Shown: positions 52,518 to 62,200, numbered from the stretch's first letter. The stretch is DNA of 64,000 nucleotides from Chitinophagaceae bacterium (GCA_020847395.1 JADLCD010000041.1:1-64000), one strand, 5' to 3'. The notes: a model not told the origin generated them from the letters alone. Made by a program: numbers and translations.

Positions 52518-53597
52518 ATGAAAAAAATAGACTGGTATATATTTAAGGATTTTATATTAACATTTGTTTTCTGCATATTGCTGTTTACGGTTATTTCTGT
52601 GGTGGTTGATATCAGCGAAAAAACAGATGATTTTGCCCGGTCAAATCTTTCCGCAGGTTTCGTACTTAAAAATTATTATATAGGTTTTGTTCCGTTCATT
52701 GTTTCCTTTCTTTTTCCTTTATTCACTTTTATTGCAGTAATATTTTTTACATCAAAGCTGGCAAACCGTTCGGAAATTATTGCCATGCTAGCCAGCGGAA
52801 CCAGCTTTAACCGCTTGCTTAAGCCGTATATATTAGGAGGAATTCTTTTAGCGCTGCTACTATGGATTGGTAACAGAAAATTAGTGCCCCGTGCAAATGA
52901 AATACGTACCGCATTTGAACTTAAATATGTACACGCTCCCGGTGCGTCAACAGGCAATAATAATATCTATATGCGGGTAGATTCCAATACCTATTGCGGC
53001 ATCCGGTATTATGATACAACTAATAAAAGTGGCAACGGCTTTTTTATGGACAGGCTAAAAGGTACACAGGTAGTGTATAACCTGAGGTCAGACAAAATTG
53101 AATGGGATGCCAAAGGAAAAAAATGGAAGCTATCAGGTGTAATTGAGCGGCATATTAACGGGCTTCATGAAGATGTTAAACAAGATACGGCACGACGTAT
53201 TGATTTAAACTTTGCCCCGGTAGACCTGCGGCGCGATGAATATGTAAAATCAAGGCTGAGTACACGTGAGCTCAATCAAATGGTTAATATGGAAAAGATG
53301 CGTGGTTCTGAAGGCATCAATGACCTTGAAGTGGAATTGTACAGGCGAGACGCAACACCTGTTACTGTTTTAATACTTACTTTGATTGGCGCTATACTTG
53401 CTTCCCGAAAAATAAGAGGTGGCAGCGGTATACATTTGGCAGCCGGTTTTGCCATAGCCGCCCTGTTTATTCTTTTAGACCGTTTTTCAACTATCTTCAG
53501 CGTAAAAGGAAATCTTCCGCCAATAATAGCCGCATGGATTCCCAATGTGCTTTTTAGTATGCTCACTTATTATCTCTATCGACGGGCTCCCAAGTGA
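52518..53597 (+). CDS. LptF/LptG family lipopolysaccharide export permease
   Basis: 359 residues, YjgP/YjgQ fold: three N-terminal helices (WYIFKDFILTFVFCILLF, a second at ~55-80, a third at ~105), a periplasmic beta-jellyroll (~130-260) and three C-terminal helices (PVTVLILTLIGAILASRK, GSGIHLAAGFAIAALFILLD, ...LFSMLTYYLY). With LptB it extracts LPS from the inner membrane. In many Bacteroidota it follows tgt directly; here a convergent hydrolase gene separates them. Confidence 0.9.
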   Translation: MKKIDWYIFKDFILTFVFCILLFTVISVVVDISEKTDDFARSNLSAGFVLKNYYIGFVPFIVSFLFPLFTFIAVIFFTSKLANRSEIIAMLASGTSFNRLLKPYILGGILLALLLWIGNRKLVPRANEIRTAFELKYVHAPGASTGNNNIYMRVDSNTYCGIRYYDTTNKSGNGFFMDRLKGTQVVYNLRSDKIEWDAKGKKWKLSGVIERHINGLHEDVKQDTARRIDLNFAPVDLRRDEYVKSRLSTRELNQMVNMEKMRGSEGINDLEVELYRRDATPVTVLILTLIGAILASRKIRGGSGIHLAAGFAIAALFILLDRFSTIFSVKGNLPPIIAAWIPNVLFSMLTYYLYRRAPK

Positions 53598-53738
53598 GCA
53601 TTGTTGCCAAATATCATTTTTAATGTAAATTAACCTGAAACTTCCAGTTTTTTTCGGGCTTGTAACAATGTTTTGGCTAACTTTAGCGCCATCAGCTACC
53701 CTTGAGGATTAAAAAGATAAAAATGTAAAATTTTCAAT

Positions 53739-55064
53739 ATGGCCACATTAAAAGAAAGGTTTAAAGCTAAAGCCGATGAGCAGTCTGCAGAAATAAAAGA
53801 CATCCTGAAAAACCATGGAGATAAAAAAATAGGAGAGGTTGTACTTAGCCAAATATACCAGGGCATGAGGGGAATGACAGGGTTAGTTACCGAAACTTCA
53901 TTACTTGACCCAAAAGAGGGAATACGTTTCAGGGGATATTCCATTCCTGAATTACAGGAAAAACTGCCTAAAGCTCCCGGAGGAACAGAACCCCTGCCGG
54001 AAGGTTTGTTTTATCTTATGCTGATAGGTGAGTTGCCAACAGAACAGGATGTTCTGAATGTAACCAACTCCCTGCAGCGTCGTTCTCATGTACCTAATTA
54101 TGTGTTTGATGCTATTGAAGCGGTGCCTAAATCATCTCACCCGATGACGCAGTTTGTAGTAGCGATAATGGCGCTTCAAAACGAAAGTTTTTTTGCCAAA
54201 AAGTATGCTGCTGGCATGAATAAAAAAGATTATTGGGATGCTACTTTTGATGATGCCATGACGCTGATAGCAAGATTGCCCCGTATAGCTGCGTATATAT
54301 ATCGCCGTAAGTATAAAGATGAAAAGCATATTCAGCCGGATGGTTTGCTGGATTGGTCTGGAAATTTTGCACACATGCTCGGGTTTGAAGATGAAAGCTT
54401 TAAAGAATTGATGCGCCTGTATATGACCATACATGCGGATCATGAAGGCGGAAATGTATCAGCGCATACTACGCACCTGGTAGGTTCAGCACTCAGCGAT
54501 CCTTATTTAAGTTTTGCTGCCGGTATGAATGGTCTTGCCGGCCCCTTGCATGGATTGGCTAACCAGGAGGTTATAAAATGGATTTTTGAAATGCGTGAAG
54601 AACTTGGCGTAGAACTACCTTCCAAAGACCAGGTAAAAGAGTATGTAAAGAAAACATTGTCAGAAGGAAAAGTGGTACCGGGCTATGGTCATGCAGTATT
54701 ACGTAAAACTGATCCAAGGTTTACTGCTCAACTGGAATTCGGTAAACAACATATGGCAGATGATCCGCTTGTAAATACGGTGTGGAGAATATATGAAGTT
54801 GTGCCTGATATACTCAAAGATTTAGGTAAAGTAAAAAATCCATGGCCTAATGTAGATGCACATAGCGGCGCTTTGCTGGTACATTATGGCATGGTGGAAT
54901 ATGAATTTTATACAGTGCTGTTTGGTGTTAGCCGTGCATTGGGTGTGTTGGCAAGTTTATGTTGGGACAGGGCGCTGGGTCTTGCACTGGAGCGTCCTAA
55001 ATCCGTTACCACAGCATCCGTAAAAGAATGGCTTGAGGGTAAAGAAGAGATTTGGGGTGATTAG
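53739..55064 (+). CDS. gltA: Citrate synthase, eukaryotic (mitochondrial) type
   Basis: 441 residues. It condenses acetyl-CoA and oxaloacetate at entry to the TCA cycle. The three catalytic segments match the mitochondrial form: LAGPLHGLANQE, VVPGYGHAVLRKTDPRF and NVDAHSGALLVHYGM. The N-terminal IYQGMRGMTGLVTETSLLDP is likewise mitochondrial-like. TAACTTTA at 53678-53685 is a one-mismatch -7 box. It ends with a strong terminator. Confidence 0.95.
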   Translation: MATLKERFKAKADEQSAEIKDILKNHGDKKIGEVVLSQIYQGMRGMTGLVTETSLLDPKEGIRFRGYSIPELQEKLPKAPGGTEPLPEGLFYLMLIGELPTEQDVLNVTNSLQRRSHVPNYVFDAIEAVPKSSHPMTQFVVAIMALQNESFFAKKYAAGMNKKDYWDATFDDAMTLIARLPRIAAYIYRRKYKDEKHIQPDGLLDWSGNFAHMLGFEDESFKELMRLYMTIHADHEGGNVSAHTTHLVGSALSDPYLSFAAGMNGLAGPLHGLANQEVIKWIFEMREELGVELPSKDQVKEYVKKTLSEGKVVPGYGHAVLRKTDPRFTAQLEFGKQHMADDPLVNTVWRIYEVVPDILKDLGKVKNPWPNVDAHSGALLVHYGMVEYEFYTVLFGVSRALGVLASLCWDRALGLALERPKSVTTASVKEWLEGKEEIWGD

Positions 55065-55087
55065 TGGATTACCGCATAATATTATCA

Positions 55088-55115
55088 AACCAGGCAACGC
55101 CTGGTTTTTCTTTTT
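55088..55115 (+). terminator. gltA terminator
   Basis: AACCAGGC (55088-55095) pairs with GCCTGGTT (55099-55106) around AAC, followed by TTTCTTTTT. Confidence 0.9.
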
Positions 55116-55144
55116 GGAGAAAGTATACCGGGACTCTATATTTG
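55113..55144 (+). promoter_or_regulatory. Full consensus promoter for tRNA-Ala
   Basis: TTTG at 55113-55116, a 20-base spacer, then TATATTTG at 55137-55144: an exact match to both boxes of the Bacteroidota primary sigma consensus (TTTG-N19-21-TAnnTTTG). The tRNA begins 11 bases after the -7 box. The -33 box overlaps the T-run of the gltA terminator. Confidence 0.85.
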
Positions 55145-55155
55145 CACTCCCGTTT

Positions 55156-55229
<74 letters not shown>

Positions 55230-55230
55230 C

Positions 55231-55267
55231 AAAAAAGAGGTTATCAATCAATGATAGCCTCTTTTTT
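55231..55267 (+). terminator. Two-way terminator behind tRNA-Ala
   Basis: AAAAAAGAGGTTATCA (55231-55246) pairs with TGATAGCCTCTTTTTT (55252-55267), 15 Watson-Crick pairs and one G-T. A-runs and T-runs on both sides let it act for both strands, ending the tRNA and also the minus-strand gene at 55295. Confidence 0.9.
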
Positions 55268-55294
55268 ATTTCGAATTGTAATATTAAAATCACG

Positions 55295-56794
55295 TTATTT
55301 TACATATTTCCCTATCTGTTGATACAGTTTCTTTCTGTCTGCCGGAGCGAGGGCATCAGCTTCCACTATTTTACCTTCCGCATCTATAATAACATATAAC
55401 GGCAATGCATACCCTTTTCCATTCCAGAAAATTCTTGACAAATCCCTGGTCAATCTTTCGTTGGCCTTTATATGATTTCCCCTTAAATCAAAATACTTAA
55501 TCAACTCTTTCCATTCGGCTTCTTTATTTTCAACATCTACCGAAACAAACAAATGTTCTACGCCTTTTGACTGCAGGTATTGGTGCAACTCCGCTTCATT
55601 ATCAAACTGATCTTTACAGGTAATACACCATGTAGCCCAAAATTCAATATATACTGTTTTGCCGTTAAACGGCAGCATCAAATCTCTGAAGGAATTTACC
55701 GATGCGTAATCAGGAATAATTTTTTGGTCGGGCGTAAATGCCTGGTTTACCTTTTTATCGTAGGCAATAGCTTTATCTGCCAGTGGCTGAATAAAAGCCG
55801 TATATGCACTTTGCGGATACCGTCTTCTAAAGTCATTATACAGTAAACCTAATGTCTTATAATTTTCTTCCAGCCGCAGTGAAGAGTAGAGCAAATCAGC
55901 TTGCACAAACTCAGCAACAGCGGGCTGCATATTATGCTGAATACGGTCAAACATTTCTTTCATATCTGCTGCAGGGTCTGTAAGCAATGCCGGCGCTCCA
56001 CCCTGCTTATTCTTTTGCCAACCCAGGTAACCGCTTATATAATCTCCGGCATAGGTGTTAAACTTATCGCTGTAGCCAAAGGTTTGCAATGCCAAAGGAT
56101 TATTTACAGCGTATTGCTTGTATATTTTTTCCCAAAGCATGCCGAAATCAGCAGGGAAAACAGGCTTATAAAAAGGATTATCTTTTTCAAGGGTAGTGGC
56201 GGCATATTTGCCGGCAATAACTTCTGAAATTAAAGAGGCATGATAATAGTCCAGCGTAAGTATTACGAAATCGTAAAAAGCTTTATCAATCTTTCTCTGC
56301 TCAAACAATAGTTTAAAAACGTTTAACCTAACCTGTTTATCTTCTTCCACATGTTTTTGCAGCAATGCAGCCGTGGTGTCATTCTTATAGCGCATTATCA
56401 AACTTCCGGGATACAATAACTCGGCTTTTGTTAACTGCAATTGTCCTTCCCTGTTATTGCCTTCAATAATTACAGGATTCTCCGCATAATCTTCGTCTAT
56501 AGTTATCCGTAAGGCATCTCCCTTCTGAATAAATAATTTTATCTCCCTGTTAAAAACATCAATGCTTACAAAACCGGTTTGATTTTCGTTCAGCGCAATT
56601 ACCAATGGCTTTTTACCACGGATGGTATCTATGCGCATGGCACCCCAGAAAATAGTATGATTTACAGGAAGCAGCACATTCACAAGCCCTTCCTCCAGTC
56701 CGGCAACTTTTAATTCAATAGTTGCCTGTGGTTTTTGTGCAACAACAGTTAGTACTACATACAATAACACAAACAACAAACCTAAACGTTTCAA
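55295..56794 (-). CDS. Exported TlpA/ResA-like thioredoxin-fold protein
   Basis: 499 residues, started at a TTG (56792-56794) that directly precedes the signal peptide LLFVLLYVVLTVVAQ. The N-terminal ~360 residues are beta-rich then helical (as in DUF4369-type oxidoreductase-linked proteins). The C-terminal thioredoxin domain begins ~370, with FWATWCITCKDQF (Cys390-x-x-Cys393) and cis-Pro region ALPLYVIID. It probably reduces or exchanges disulfides in the periplasm. It is 74 bp downstream of lysA on the same strand. Confidence 0.86.
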   Translation of the reverse strand: MKRLGLLFVLLYVVLTVVAQKPQATIELKVAGLEEGLVNVLLPVNHTIFWGAMRIDTIRGKKPLVIALNENQTGFVSIDVFNREIKLFIQKGDALRITIDEDYAENPVIIEGNNREGQLQLTKAELLYPGSLIMRYKNDTTAALLQKHVEEDKQVRLNVFKLLFEQRKIDKAFYDFVILTLDYYHASLISEVIAGKYAATTLEKDNPFYKPVFPADFGMLWEKIYKQYAVNNPLALQTFGYSDKFNTYAGDYISGYLGWQKNKQGGAPALLTDPAADMKEMFDRIQHNMQPAVAEFVQADLLYSSLRLEENYKTLGLLYNDFRRRYPQSAYTAFIQPLADKAIAYDKKVNQAFTPDQKIIPDYASVNSFRDLMLPFNGKTVYIEFWATWCITCKDQFDNEAELHQYLQSKGVEHLFVSVDVENKEAEWKELIKYFDLRGNHIKANERLTRDLSRIFWNGKGYALPLYVIIDAEGKIVEADALAPADRKKLYQQIGKYVK

Positions 56795-56868
56795 TAGCTG
56801 TATATTTTGGGTTGAGTAAATATTGCAAGGGTTACAATTGCTATATTGGGCATAAATTGTTGTATTTG

Positions 56869-58080
56869 TTAATCCAACACCTGCGTGCTGAGAATATCTT
56901 CAATGGTTTCTCTTCTTCTTATCAGTTTCGATTCACCGTTTTTAACCAGCACTTCGGCAGGGCGAAATCTTGAATTATAATTGGAAGCCATTTCAAAACC
57001 ATAAGCGCCGCCATTATAAAATACCAGGTAATCGCCTTCCTTTATTTCCGCAATCATGCGGCTGTCCGCAAAAGTATCCGTCTCACAAATATTACCCACC
57101 ACATTATACGCCAGCATTTTTCCCTGTGGGTTTGATATATTTTCAATATGATGATAAGAGCCATAAAACATTGGGCGGATTAAATGATTCAGCCCGCTAT
57201 CTACTCCTGCAAATCGTATATCGCCTGATTGCTTTAATACATTCACCTTCGTTACAAAATAGCCTGCTTCGCTCACCATAAATTTGCCCGGCTCAAACCA
57301 AACCCTGAATGCTTTACCATGTTGTTTTTCATATGCAGCAAATGCCTCTGCAACTTTTTTACCAAGTAAGGAAATATCTGTTCCTTCATCACCAGGTTCA
57401 TAAGGTACTTTAAAACCGCCGCCCAAGTCAATCACTTCAAGCTCCGGAAAATTTTTAGCCACTTCAAACATTACCTCAACGCCTTTTACAAATACATCCA
57501 CATCTTTTATTTCGCTGCCGGTATGTATATGCAATGTACGGATATGAAGATTGGTGTCTTTTATCAACTGTACTATTTTATCAATATCTTCCAGGGGGAT
57601 ACCAAATTTGCTTTTACTGTGACCGGTAGAAATTTTTAAGTTGCCACCCGCCATAATATTGGGCCGTAATCTTATTCCCACAGGATAACTATGTCCAAAT
57701 TTTTTGCCGAATTTTTCGAGATTAGAAAGGCTGTCTATATTGATATGAATACCCAGTTCCTTAGCTGCTTCAATTTCGCTGAAGGCAATATTATTGGAAG
57801 TATATAATATCCGCTGTGGTTCAAAGCCTGCCATTAATGCCAATCTTGCTTCGTTTACCGAACTGCAATCAACATTACAACCAATACTTTTGATATGCTT
57901 AAGTATATTGATATTGGTAAGCGCTTTACACGCATAAAAAAAAGTAGCATTAATACCAGAGAAAGCGCTTGTAAGCCTGCTGTATTGCGCTGTAATTCTT
58001 TCCGCATTATACACATATGTGGGTGTGCCAAATTTTTCCGCTATATCAATTAACTGCTGATGACTTAATACCTGTGGCAT
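56869..58080 (-). CDS. lysA: Diaminopimelate decarboxylase
   Basis: 403 residues. PLP lysine in FFYACKALTN, then IRLRPNIMAGG, IHTGSEIKDVDVF, IDLGGGFKVPYEPGDEG, FEPGKFMVSEAGY and the Cys of the partner active site in GNICETDTFADSR. It makes L-lysine from meso-diaminopimelate. The protein is complete. Confidence 0.96.
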   Translation of the reverse strand: MPQVLSHQQLIDIAEKFGTPTYVYNAERITAQYSRLTSAFSGINATFFYACKALTNINILKHIKSIGCNVDCSSVNEARLALMAGFEPQRILYTSNNIAFSEIEAAKELGIHINIDSLSNLEKFGKKFGHSYPVGIRLRPNIMAGGNLKISTGHSKSKFGIPLEDIDKIVQLIKDTNLHIRTLHIHTGSEIKDVDVFVKGVEVMFEVAKNFPELEVIDLGGGFKVPYEPGDEGTDISLLGKKVAEAFAAYEKQHGKAFRVWFEPGKFMVSEAGYFVTKVNVLKQSGDIRFAGVDSGLNHLIRPMFYGSYHHIENISNPQGKMLAYNVVGNICETDTFADSRMIAEIKEGDYLVFYNGGAYGFEMASNYNSRFRPAEVLVKNGESKLIRRRETIEDILSTQVLD

Positions 58081-58388
58081 AATTTTGAGAAATAAGAAAC
58101 TAAAATAGAAGATAAACTCAGGTTTTTACTTCCTGGTTAAAAAATTTGGCCGTGAAATTACGGCAATAAGCCTAAATGATAAAGAATAGCCGGTGTTGAA
58201 AGTTGCTGATAAACAATAAGTCTCGCTCTATGTAACAGGGAATAGTAATATCAAAAAAATTATGGAGTATTAAATTATTTATCATTTTACTTTATAGTCT
58301 GGCAAAAAATGTAGGAGATCATACTTGTATAAATTAGCGTCGAAATACAATTTCAGCTTATATTTGCGCCACTTTTAAAAATTGCAAT
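58081..58388. promoter_or_regulatory. lysA/efp divergent region with efp promoter
   Basis: 308 bases without a gene. TATATTTG at 58359-58366 is an exact TAnnTTTG, 22 bases before efp. On the minus strand TATTTTAG lies near the lysA start. GCCGT/ACGGC form a small hairpin near 58151-58166. Confidence 0.6.
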
Positions 58389-58955
58389 ATGGCTAATACA
58401 GCAGATATCAGCAGAGGAATGATCCTGAAATTAGATGGTAGTCTTTATAGTGTAGTGGAATTTGGTGAAAATAAAACTGCCAGGGCCGCTGCTAAGGTGT
58501 GGGCTAAATTAAAGGGGGTTGATAACAACCGCAGTATAGAAAAAACATGGAACTCGGGCGATAATATTTATCCTGTACGTGTTGAAAAAAAATCTTTCCA
58601 GTTTTTATATAAAGATGACTCTGGTTACAACTTCATGGATAATGAAACCTTTGAGCAGATTGCTATTGCAGAACATCTTGTAGATGCTCCGCAATTTTTA
58701 AAAGAAGGGCAGGAAGTGGGCGTGCTGATAAACACAGAAACAGAATTGCCCATGAATGTGGAATTGCCTGATAAAATTGTAGTATTGGTTACTTACAGCG
58801 AACCCGGTGTTAAAGGCGATACCGCTACCCGTACGTTAAAAGCCGCCACTGTTGAAACAGGCGCTACTGTAATGGTTCCTTTGTTTGTAAATGAGGGCGA
58901 ATTAATCCGCATCAATACAAAAACAGGAGAGTACGTTGAAAGAGTAAAAAACTGA
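58389..58955 (+). CDS. efp: Translation elongation factor P with Arg32 loop
   Basis: 188 residues in three beta-barrel domains; FLYKDDSGYNFMDNETFEQI and the C-terminal VPLFVNEGELIRINTKTGEY are diagnostic. EF-P rescues ribosomes stalled at polyproline. The domain I tip reads GENKTARAAAKVWAKLKG, so the residue that is normally Lys in the K-P-G-K-G loop is Arg32. The pattern N-K-x-x-R-x-A-A matches the Arg-type EF-P of Pseudomonas (NKSGRNAA), which is rhamnosylated at Arg32. Whether this Arg is modified is unknown. It heads the efp-accB-accC order. Confidence 0.95.
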   Translation: MANTADISRGMILKLDGSLYSVVEFGENKTARAAAKVWAKLKGVDNNRSIEKTWNSGDNIYPVRVEKKSFQFLYKDDSGYNFMDNETFEQIAIAEHLVDAPQFLKEGQEVGVLINTETELPMNVELPDKIVVLVTYSEPGVKGDTATRTLKAATVETGATVMVPLFVNEGELIRINTKTGEYVERVKN

Positions 58956-59033
58956 TTTGGATAGAATTACCCTGAATTACTATCTTAGCCGCCGGTTTCC
59001 GATTAAATTCGGGCAAAACTTAAACAAAACCAC

Positions 59034-59519
59034 ATGGATTTTAAACAAATTCAGGAGTTGATAAAGATTATCAACAAATCCAATATTGGCGAAATAACCC
59101 TTGAGGAAAAAGATTTTAAAATTACCATCAAGCAGAAAGAAGACCATATTACACAGGTTGTGTCTTCTCCGTCAGCAGTATTACCAACATATGTTTCTGA
59201 AGCGGCAGCCAGGCCTGCAGCAGCCCAGGAAACCGCAGCGGAAAAAGCCAAACCTGCTGCTGAACCAAAAGCTGAAAATCTCATTACTATTAAAAGTCCG
59301 ATGATAGGTACTTTTTACAGGCGCCCATCGCCCGACAAGCCGATTTTTGCGGAAGTTGGAGATGATGTTAACCCTGGTAAAGTAGTTTGCATTATTGAGG
59401 CAATGAAGTTATTTAATGAAATAGAAAGTGAGGTAAGCGGAAAAATAGTTAAGATACTGGTAGATGATGCCAGCCCTGTTGAATACGACCAGCCGTTATT
59501 CCTCGTAGAACCTAATTAA
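59034..59519 (+). CDS. accB: Biotin carboxyl carrier protein of acetyl-CoA carboxylase
   Basis: 161 residues. N-terminal helical part (FKQIQELIKIINKSN), Pro/Ala-rich linker (~55-85), and a biotinyl domain (~88-161) with the biotinylation Lys in IIEAMKLFNEIES. It carries carboxybiotin from AccC to the carboxyltransferase for malonyl-CoA. 78 bp after efp and upstream of accC. Confidence 0.97.
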   Translation: MDFKQIQELIKIINKSNIGEITLEEKDFKITIKQKEDHITQVVSSPSAVLPTYVSEAAARPAAAQETAAEKAKPAAEPKAENLITIKSPMIGTFYRRPSPDKPIFAEVGDDVNPGKVVCIIEAMKLFNEIESEVSGKIVKILVDDASPVEYDQPLFLVEPN

Positions 59520-59525
59520 TTTGAT

Positions 59526-59618
59526 AATTTGAAAATGTGCTGATTTGAAAATGAGTTACACTCATTTCTGAATTTTCCCGGTTACTTTCAAATTTTCAAA
59601 TTCCCGAATTTTCAAATT
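59526..59618. repeat. Word-repeat inverted element (AATTTGAAAAT) between accB and accC
   Basis: AATTTGAAAAT (59526-59536) and GATTTGAAAATGAG (59542-59555) on the left face ATTTTCAAATT (59608-59618) and CAAATTTTCAAATT (59589-59602) on the right. It lies inside an operon whose parts should be made together, so it is unlikely to be a strong terminator. Confidence 0.68.
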
Positions 59619-59624
59619 GACTAC

Positions 59625-60962
59625 ATGTTCAAAAAAATACTGATTGCAAATCGTGGCGAAATTGCATTGCGCATTATACGTACGTGCAGGGAGATGGGTA
59701 TTAAAACCGTAGCCGTATATTCCACAGCCGATAAAGACAGCCTGCATGTAAAGTTTGCTGATGAAGCCGTTTGCATCGGTCGCCCTCAAAGCTCAGATTC
59801 TTATCTTAATATACCTCACCTGATGGCTGCCGCTGAAATTACCAATGCGGATGCCATACACCCGGGTTATGGTTTTTTGGCCGAAAATTCAAGATTTGCC
59901 AAAATATGTGGTGAACATGGTATAAAGTTTATTGGACCAACGCCTGAAATGATTAACGCGATGGGCGATAAAATTACCGCTAAAGAAACCATGATTAAAG
60001 CCGGCGTGCCTGTAGTGCCAGGTGGCGAAGGTTTGCTGGGGAGCGTGGATGAAGCGAAAGGTCTTGCAAAAGAAATAGGTTATCCGGTAATACTTAAAGC
60101 AACAGCCGGTGGCGGTGGAAAGGGTATGCGTGTGGTTTGGGAAGAAGGTGAAATGGAAAAAGCATATAACACCGCTAAGGCAGAAGCAGCCGCATCATTT
60201 AAAAATGATGGGATATATATGGAAAAATTTGTGGAAGAGCCGCGCCATATAGAAATACAAATTGCAGGCGACCGTTACGGTAAGGTTTGCCACATGAGCG
60301 AAAGAGATTGTTCCATTCAGCGCCGCCATCAAAAACTGGTTGAAGAATCTCCTTCTCCGTTTATGACTAATGAACTTCGTGAAAAAATGGGAGAAGCCGC
60401 GGTTAAAGCAGCATCTGCTATTAATTATGAAAGTGTTGGCACAATAGAATTCCTGGTTGATAAGCACAGGAATTTTTATTTTATGGAGATGAATACGCGA
60501 ATACAGGTGGAGCATTGCGTAACAGAAGAAGTAACCAATTTTGATCTTATTAAGGAACAGATAAAAATCGCTTCAGGCGAGTCTATTTCAGGCAGAAATT
60601 ATTACCCTGAAATGCATGCTATTGAATGCCGTATCAATGCTGAAGATCCTTACAACGATTTCAGACCATCACCCGGCAAAATAACAGTATTACACCAACC
60701 GGGCGGACATGGCGTGCGGATCGATTCGCATATTTACGCAGGTTATATTATTCCGCCATACTACGATTCTATGATAGGAAAAATTATTGCTGTAGCCCGC
60801 ACCAGGGAAGAAGCTATAAATACCATGAGCCGCGCATTGAGTGAATATGTGATAGAAGGCGTAAAAACCACTATTCCTTTTCACCAGCAGCTTATGCGTA
60901 ACGAAGATTTTATAAAAGGAAACTTCACAACAAAGTTCCTTGAAAGTTTTACTATGTTGTAG
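59625..60962 (+). CDS. accC: Biotin carboxylase subunit of acetyl-CoA carboxylase
   Basis: 445 residues. Begins [41 protein letters not shown]-grasp glycine loop [67 protein letters not shown]. It carboxylates biotin on AccB with ATP and bicarbonate. Pairs with accB just upstream. Strong terminator behind. Confidence 0.98.
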   Translation: MFKKILIANRGEIALRIIRTCREMGIKTVAVYSTADKDSLHVKFADEAVCIGRPQSSDSYLNIPHLMAAAEITNADAIHPGYGFLAENSRFAKICGEHGIKFIGPTPEMINAMGDKITAKETMIKAGVPVVPGGEGLLGSVDEAKGLAKEIGYPVILKATAGGGGKGMRVVWEEGEMEKAYNTAKAEAAASFKNDGIYMEKFVEEPRHIEIQIAGDRYGKVCHMSERDCSIQRRHQKLVEESPSPFMTNELREKMGEAAVKAASAINYESVGTIEFLVDKHRNFYFMEMNTRIQVEHCVTEEVTNFDLIKEQIKIASGESISGRNYYPEMHAIECRINAEDPYNDFRPSPGKITVLHQPGGHGVRIDSHIYAGYIIPPYYDSMIGKIIAVARTREEAINTMSRALSEYVIEGVKTTIPFHQQLMRNEDFIKGNFTTKFLESFTML

Positions 60963-60984
60963 CCACTGCTATCTGTTTTTTGAC

Positions 60985-61011
60985 TCCCCCGCTTGCGGGG
61001 GATTTTTATTT
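60985..61011 (+). terminator. accC terminator
   Basis: TCCCCCGC (60985-60992) pairs with GCGGGGGA (60995-61002), followed by TTTTTATTT. Confidence 0.92.
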
Positions 61012-61212
61012 AGCGCTGAATATATATCTTGCTATAGCCACACTTTTCAGTTAATAATAAGCAGCGTAAAATCTTTTTAGTATTAATACAGGTTTGATAT
61101 ATTTAGAAGTACATTTAGCCTTGTTATAATAAAGCAAGGCAGAACCACCCTGTAAAAGAATAGCTCTCCACACGGTGAATTATCATTTAGTAATTGTAAT
61201 TATTCTTATCTA

Positions 61213-61425
61213 TTACTTAGCAAAAGTATTATCAGTCTTTTTTATGGTTGAAAGCGAAGCTGTTGTTGTATTTTCCACAGATTCAACTTTTTTGCCACCT
61301 TTTATGGCATGATATAAAGAGGAACATACAAATACTGAAAACACCAATACAACAAAATACATTCCTATACAGAATAAAAGCGGTTGAAGTGAGCCAAGGA
61401 TAAGCTGGCGATTTGTAAGTTTCAT
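61213..61425 (-). CDS. Possible small single-pass membrane protein
   Basis: 70 residues. A short basic N-terminus is followed by one long hydrophobic segment (LLFCIGMYFVVLVFSVFVC) and a polar Lys/Thr-rich tail. The pattern looks like a real small membrane protein, not random reading, but no family is recognised and there is no supporting neighbour. The remaining bases of 60963-61504 show no gene apart from the accC terminator. Confidence 0.45.
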   Translation of the reverse strand: MKLTNRQLILGSLQPLLFCIGMYFVVLVFSVFVCSSLYHAIKGGKKVESVENTTTASLSTIKKTDNTFAK

Positions 61426-61504
61426 AAGATCGAGATTTTGATGATTATAACAGGGATTTTGGATATATTACAATATGCTATAACGAGTAAAACACAGAAA
61501 AATT

Positions 61505-62200
61505 ATGCTGCCTGAGCAAAAAACATCTATTAAAAACTGGGCTGTAGATGACAGACCCCGCGAAAAACTTCGCAACAATGGACCCGAAACTTTAAGTTAT
61601 TCTGAATTGATAGCCATTCTTTTACAAAACGGAACCCGTCAAAAATCGGCTATAGACCTTGCCAAAGAAATACTGCAATTAGGCAAAAATAACATAGCGG
61701 AAGTGGGTAAGCTTTCTATAAAAGAATTGATGAAAGTTAAAGGTATTGGTGAAGCCAAAGCCATCACAATCAGCGCCGCGCTGGAACTTGGCCGCAGAAG
61801 ACAGGCGGCTGAAAGCCTTGAAAAACCTGTAGTGACCAACAGCGCCAGCGTAGCCCGTTACTTACAGGCTATGCTTAAAGACAAACAGCAGGAACTGTTT
61901 ATTGTATTGTTTTTAAACCGGGCTAATAAAATAAACCATTCTGAAATTATAAGCAAAGGAGGCATTACAGGCACAGTGGTTGATCCGAGAGTTGTTTTAA
62001 AAAGAGCTCTGGAAGAAGACGCGGTGAGTATTGTACTCTGCCATAATCATCCGTCGGGCAGTTTAAAACCAAGCAGGGCTGATGAACTCCTTACCGCTAA
62101 AATAAAAGAAGCCGCAAAGTATTTTGATATAAAAGTGTATGATCATATTATAGTGAGCGACCAGGGGTTTTATAGTTTTGCTGACGACGGGCTGTTATAA
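61505..62200 (+). CDS. radC: RadC/JAB-domain protein
   Basis: 231 residues. Helix-hairpin-helix part (~40-95; LMKVKGIGEAKAITISAALE) and a JAB1/MPN metal site, with LCHNHPSGSLKPSRAD giving His-x-His and the downstream Asp. Although called RadC, the family's role in repair is unproven; many members are linked to mobile DNA. Complete. Confidence 0.93.
   Translation: MLPEQKTSIKNWAVDDRPREKLRNNGPETLSYSELIAILLQNGTRQKSAIDLAKEILQLGKNNIAEVGKLSIKELMKVKGIGEAKAITISAALELGRRRQAAESLEKPVVTNSASVARYLQAMLKDKQQELFIVLFLNRANKINHSEIISKGGITGTVVDPRVVLKRALEEDAVSIVLCHNHPSGSLKPSRADELLTAKIKEAAKYFDIKVYDHIIVSDQGFYSFADDGLL

Noticed and set aside
61505-62200. radC as a sign of a mobile element here
   Set aside because: RadC-like genes do occur on mobile DNA, but no integrase, transposase, attachment site or tRNA junction is near, and the flanks are ordinary chromosome.
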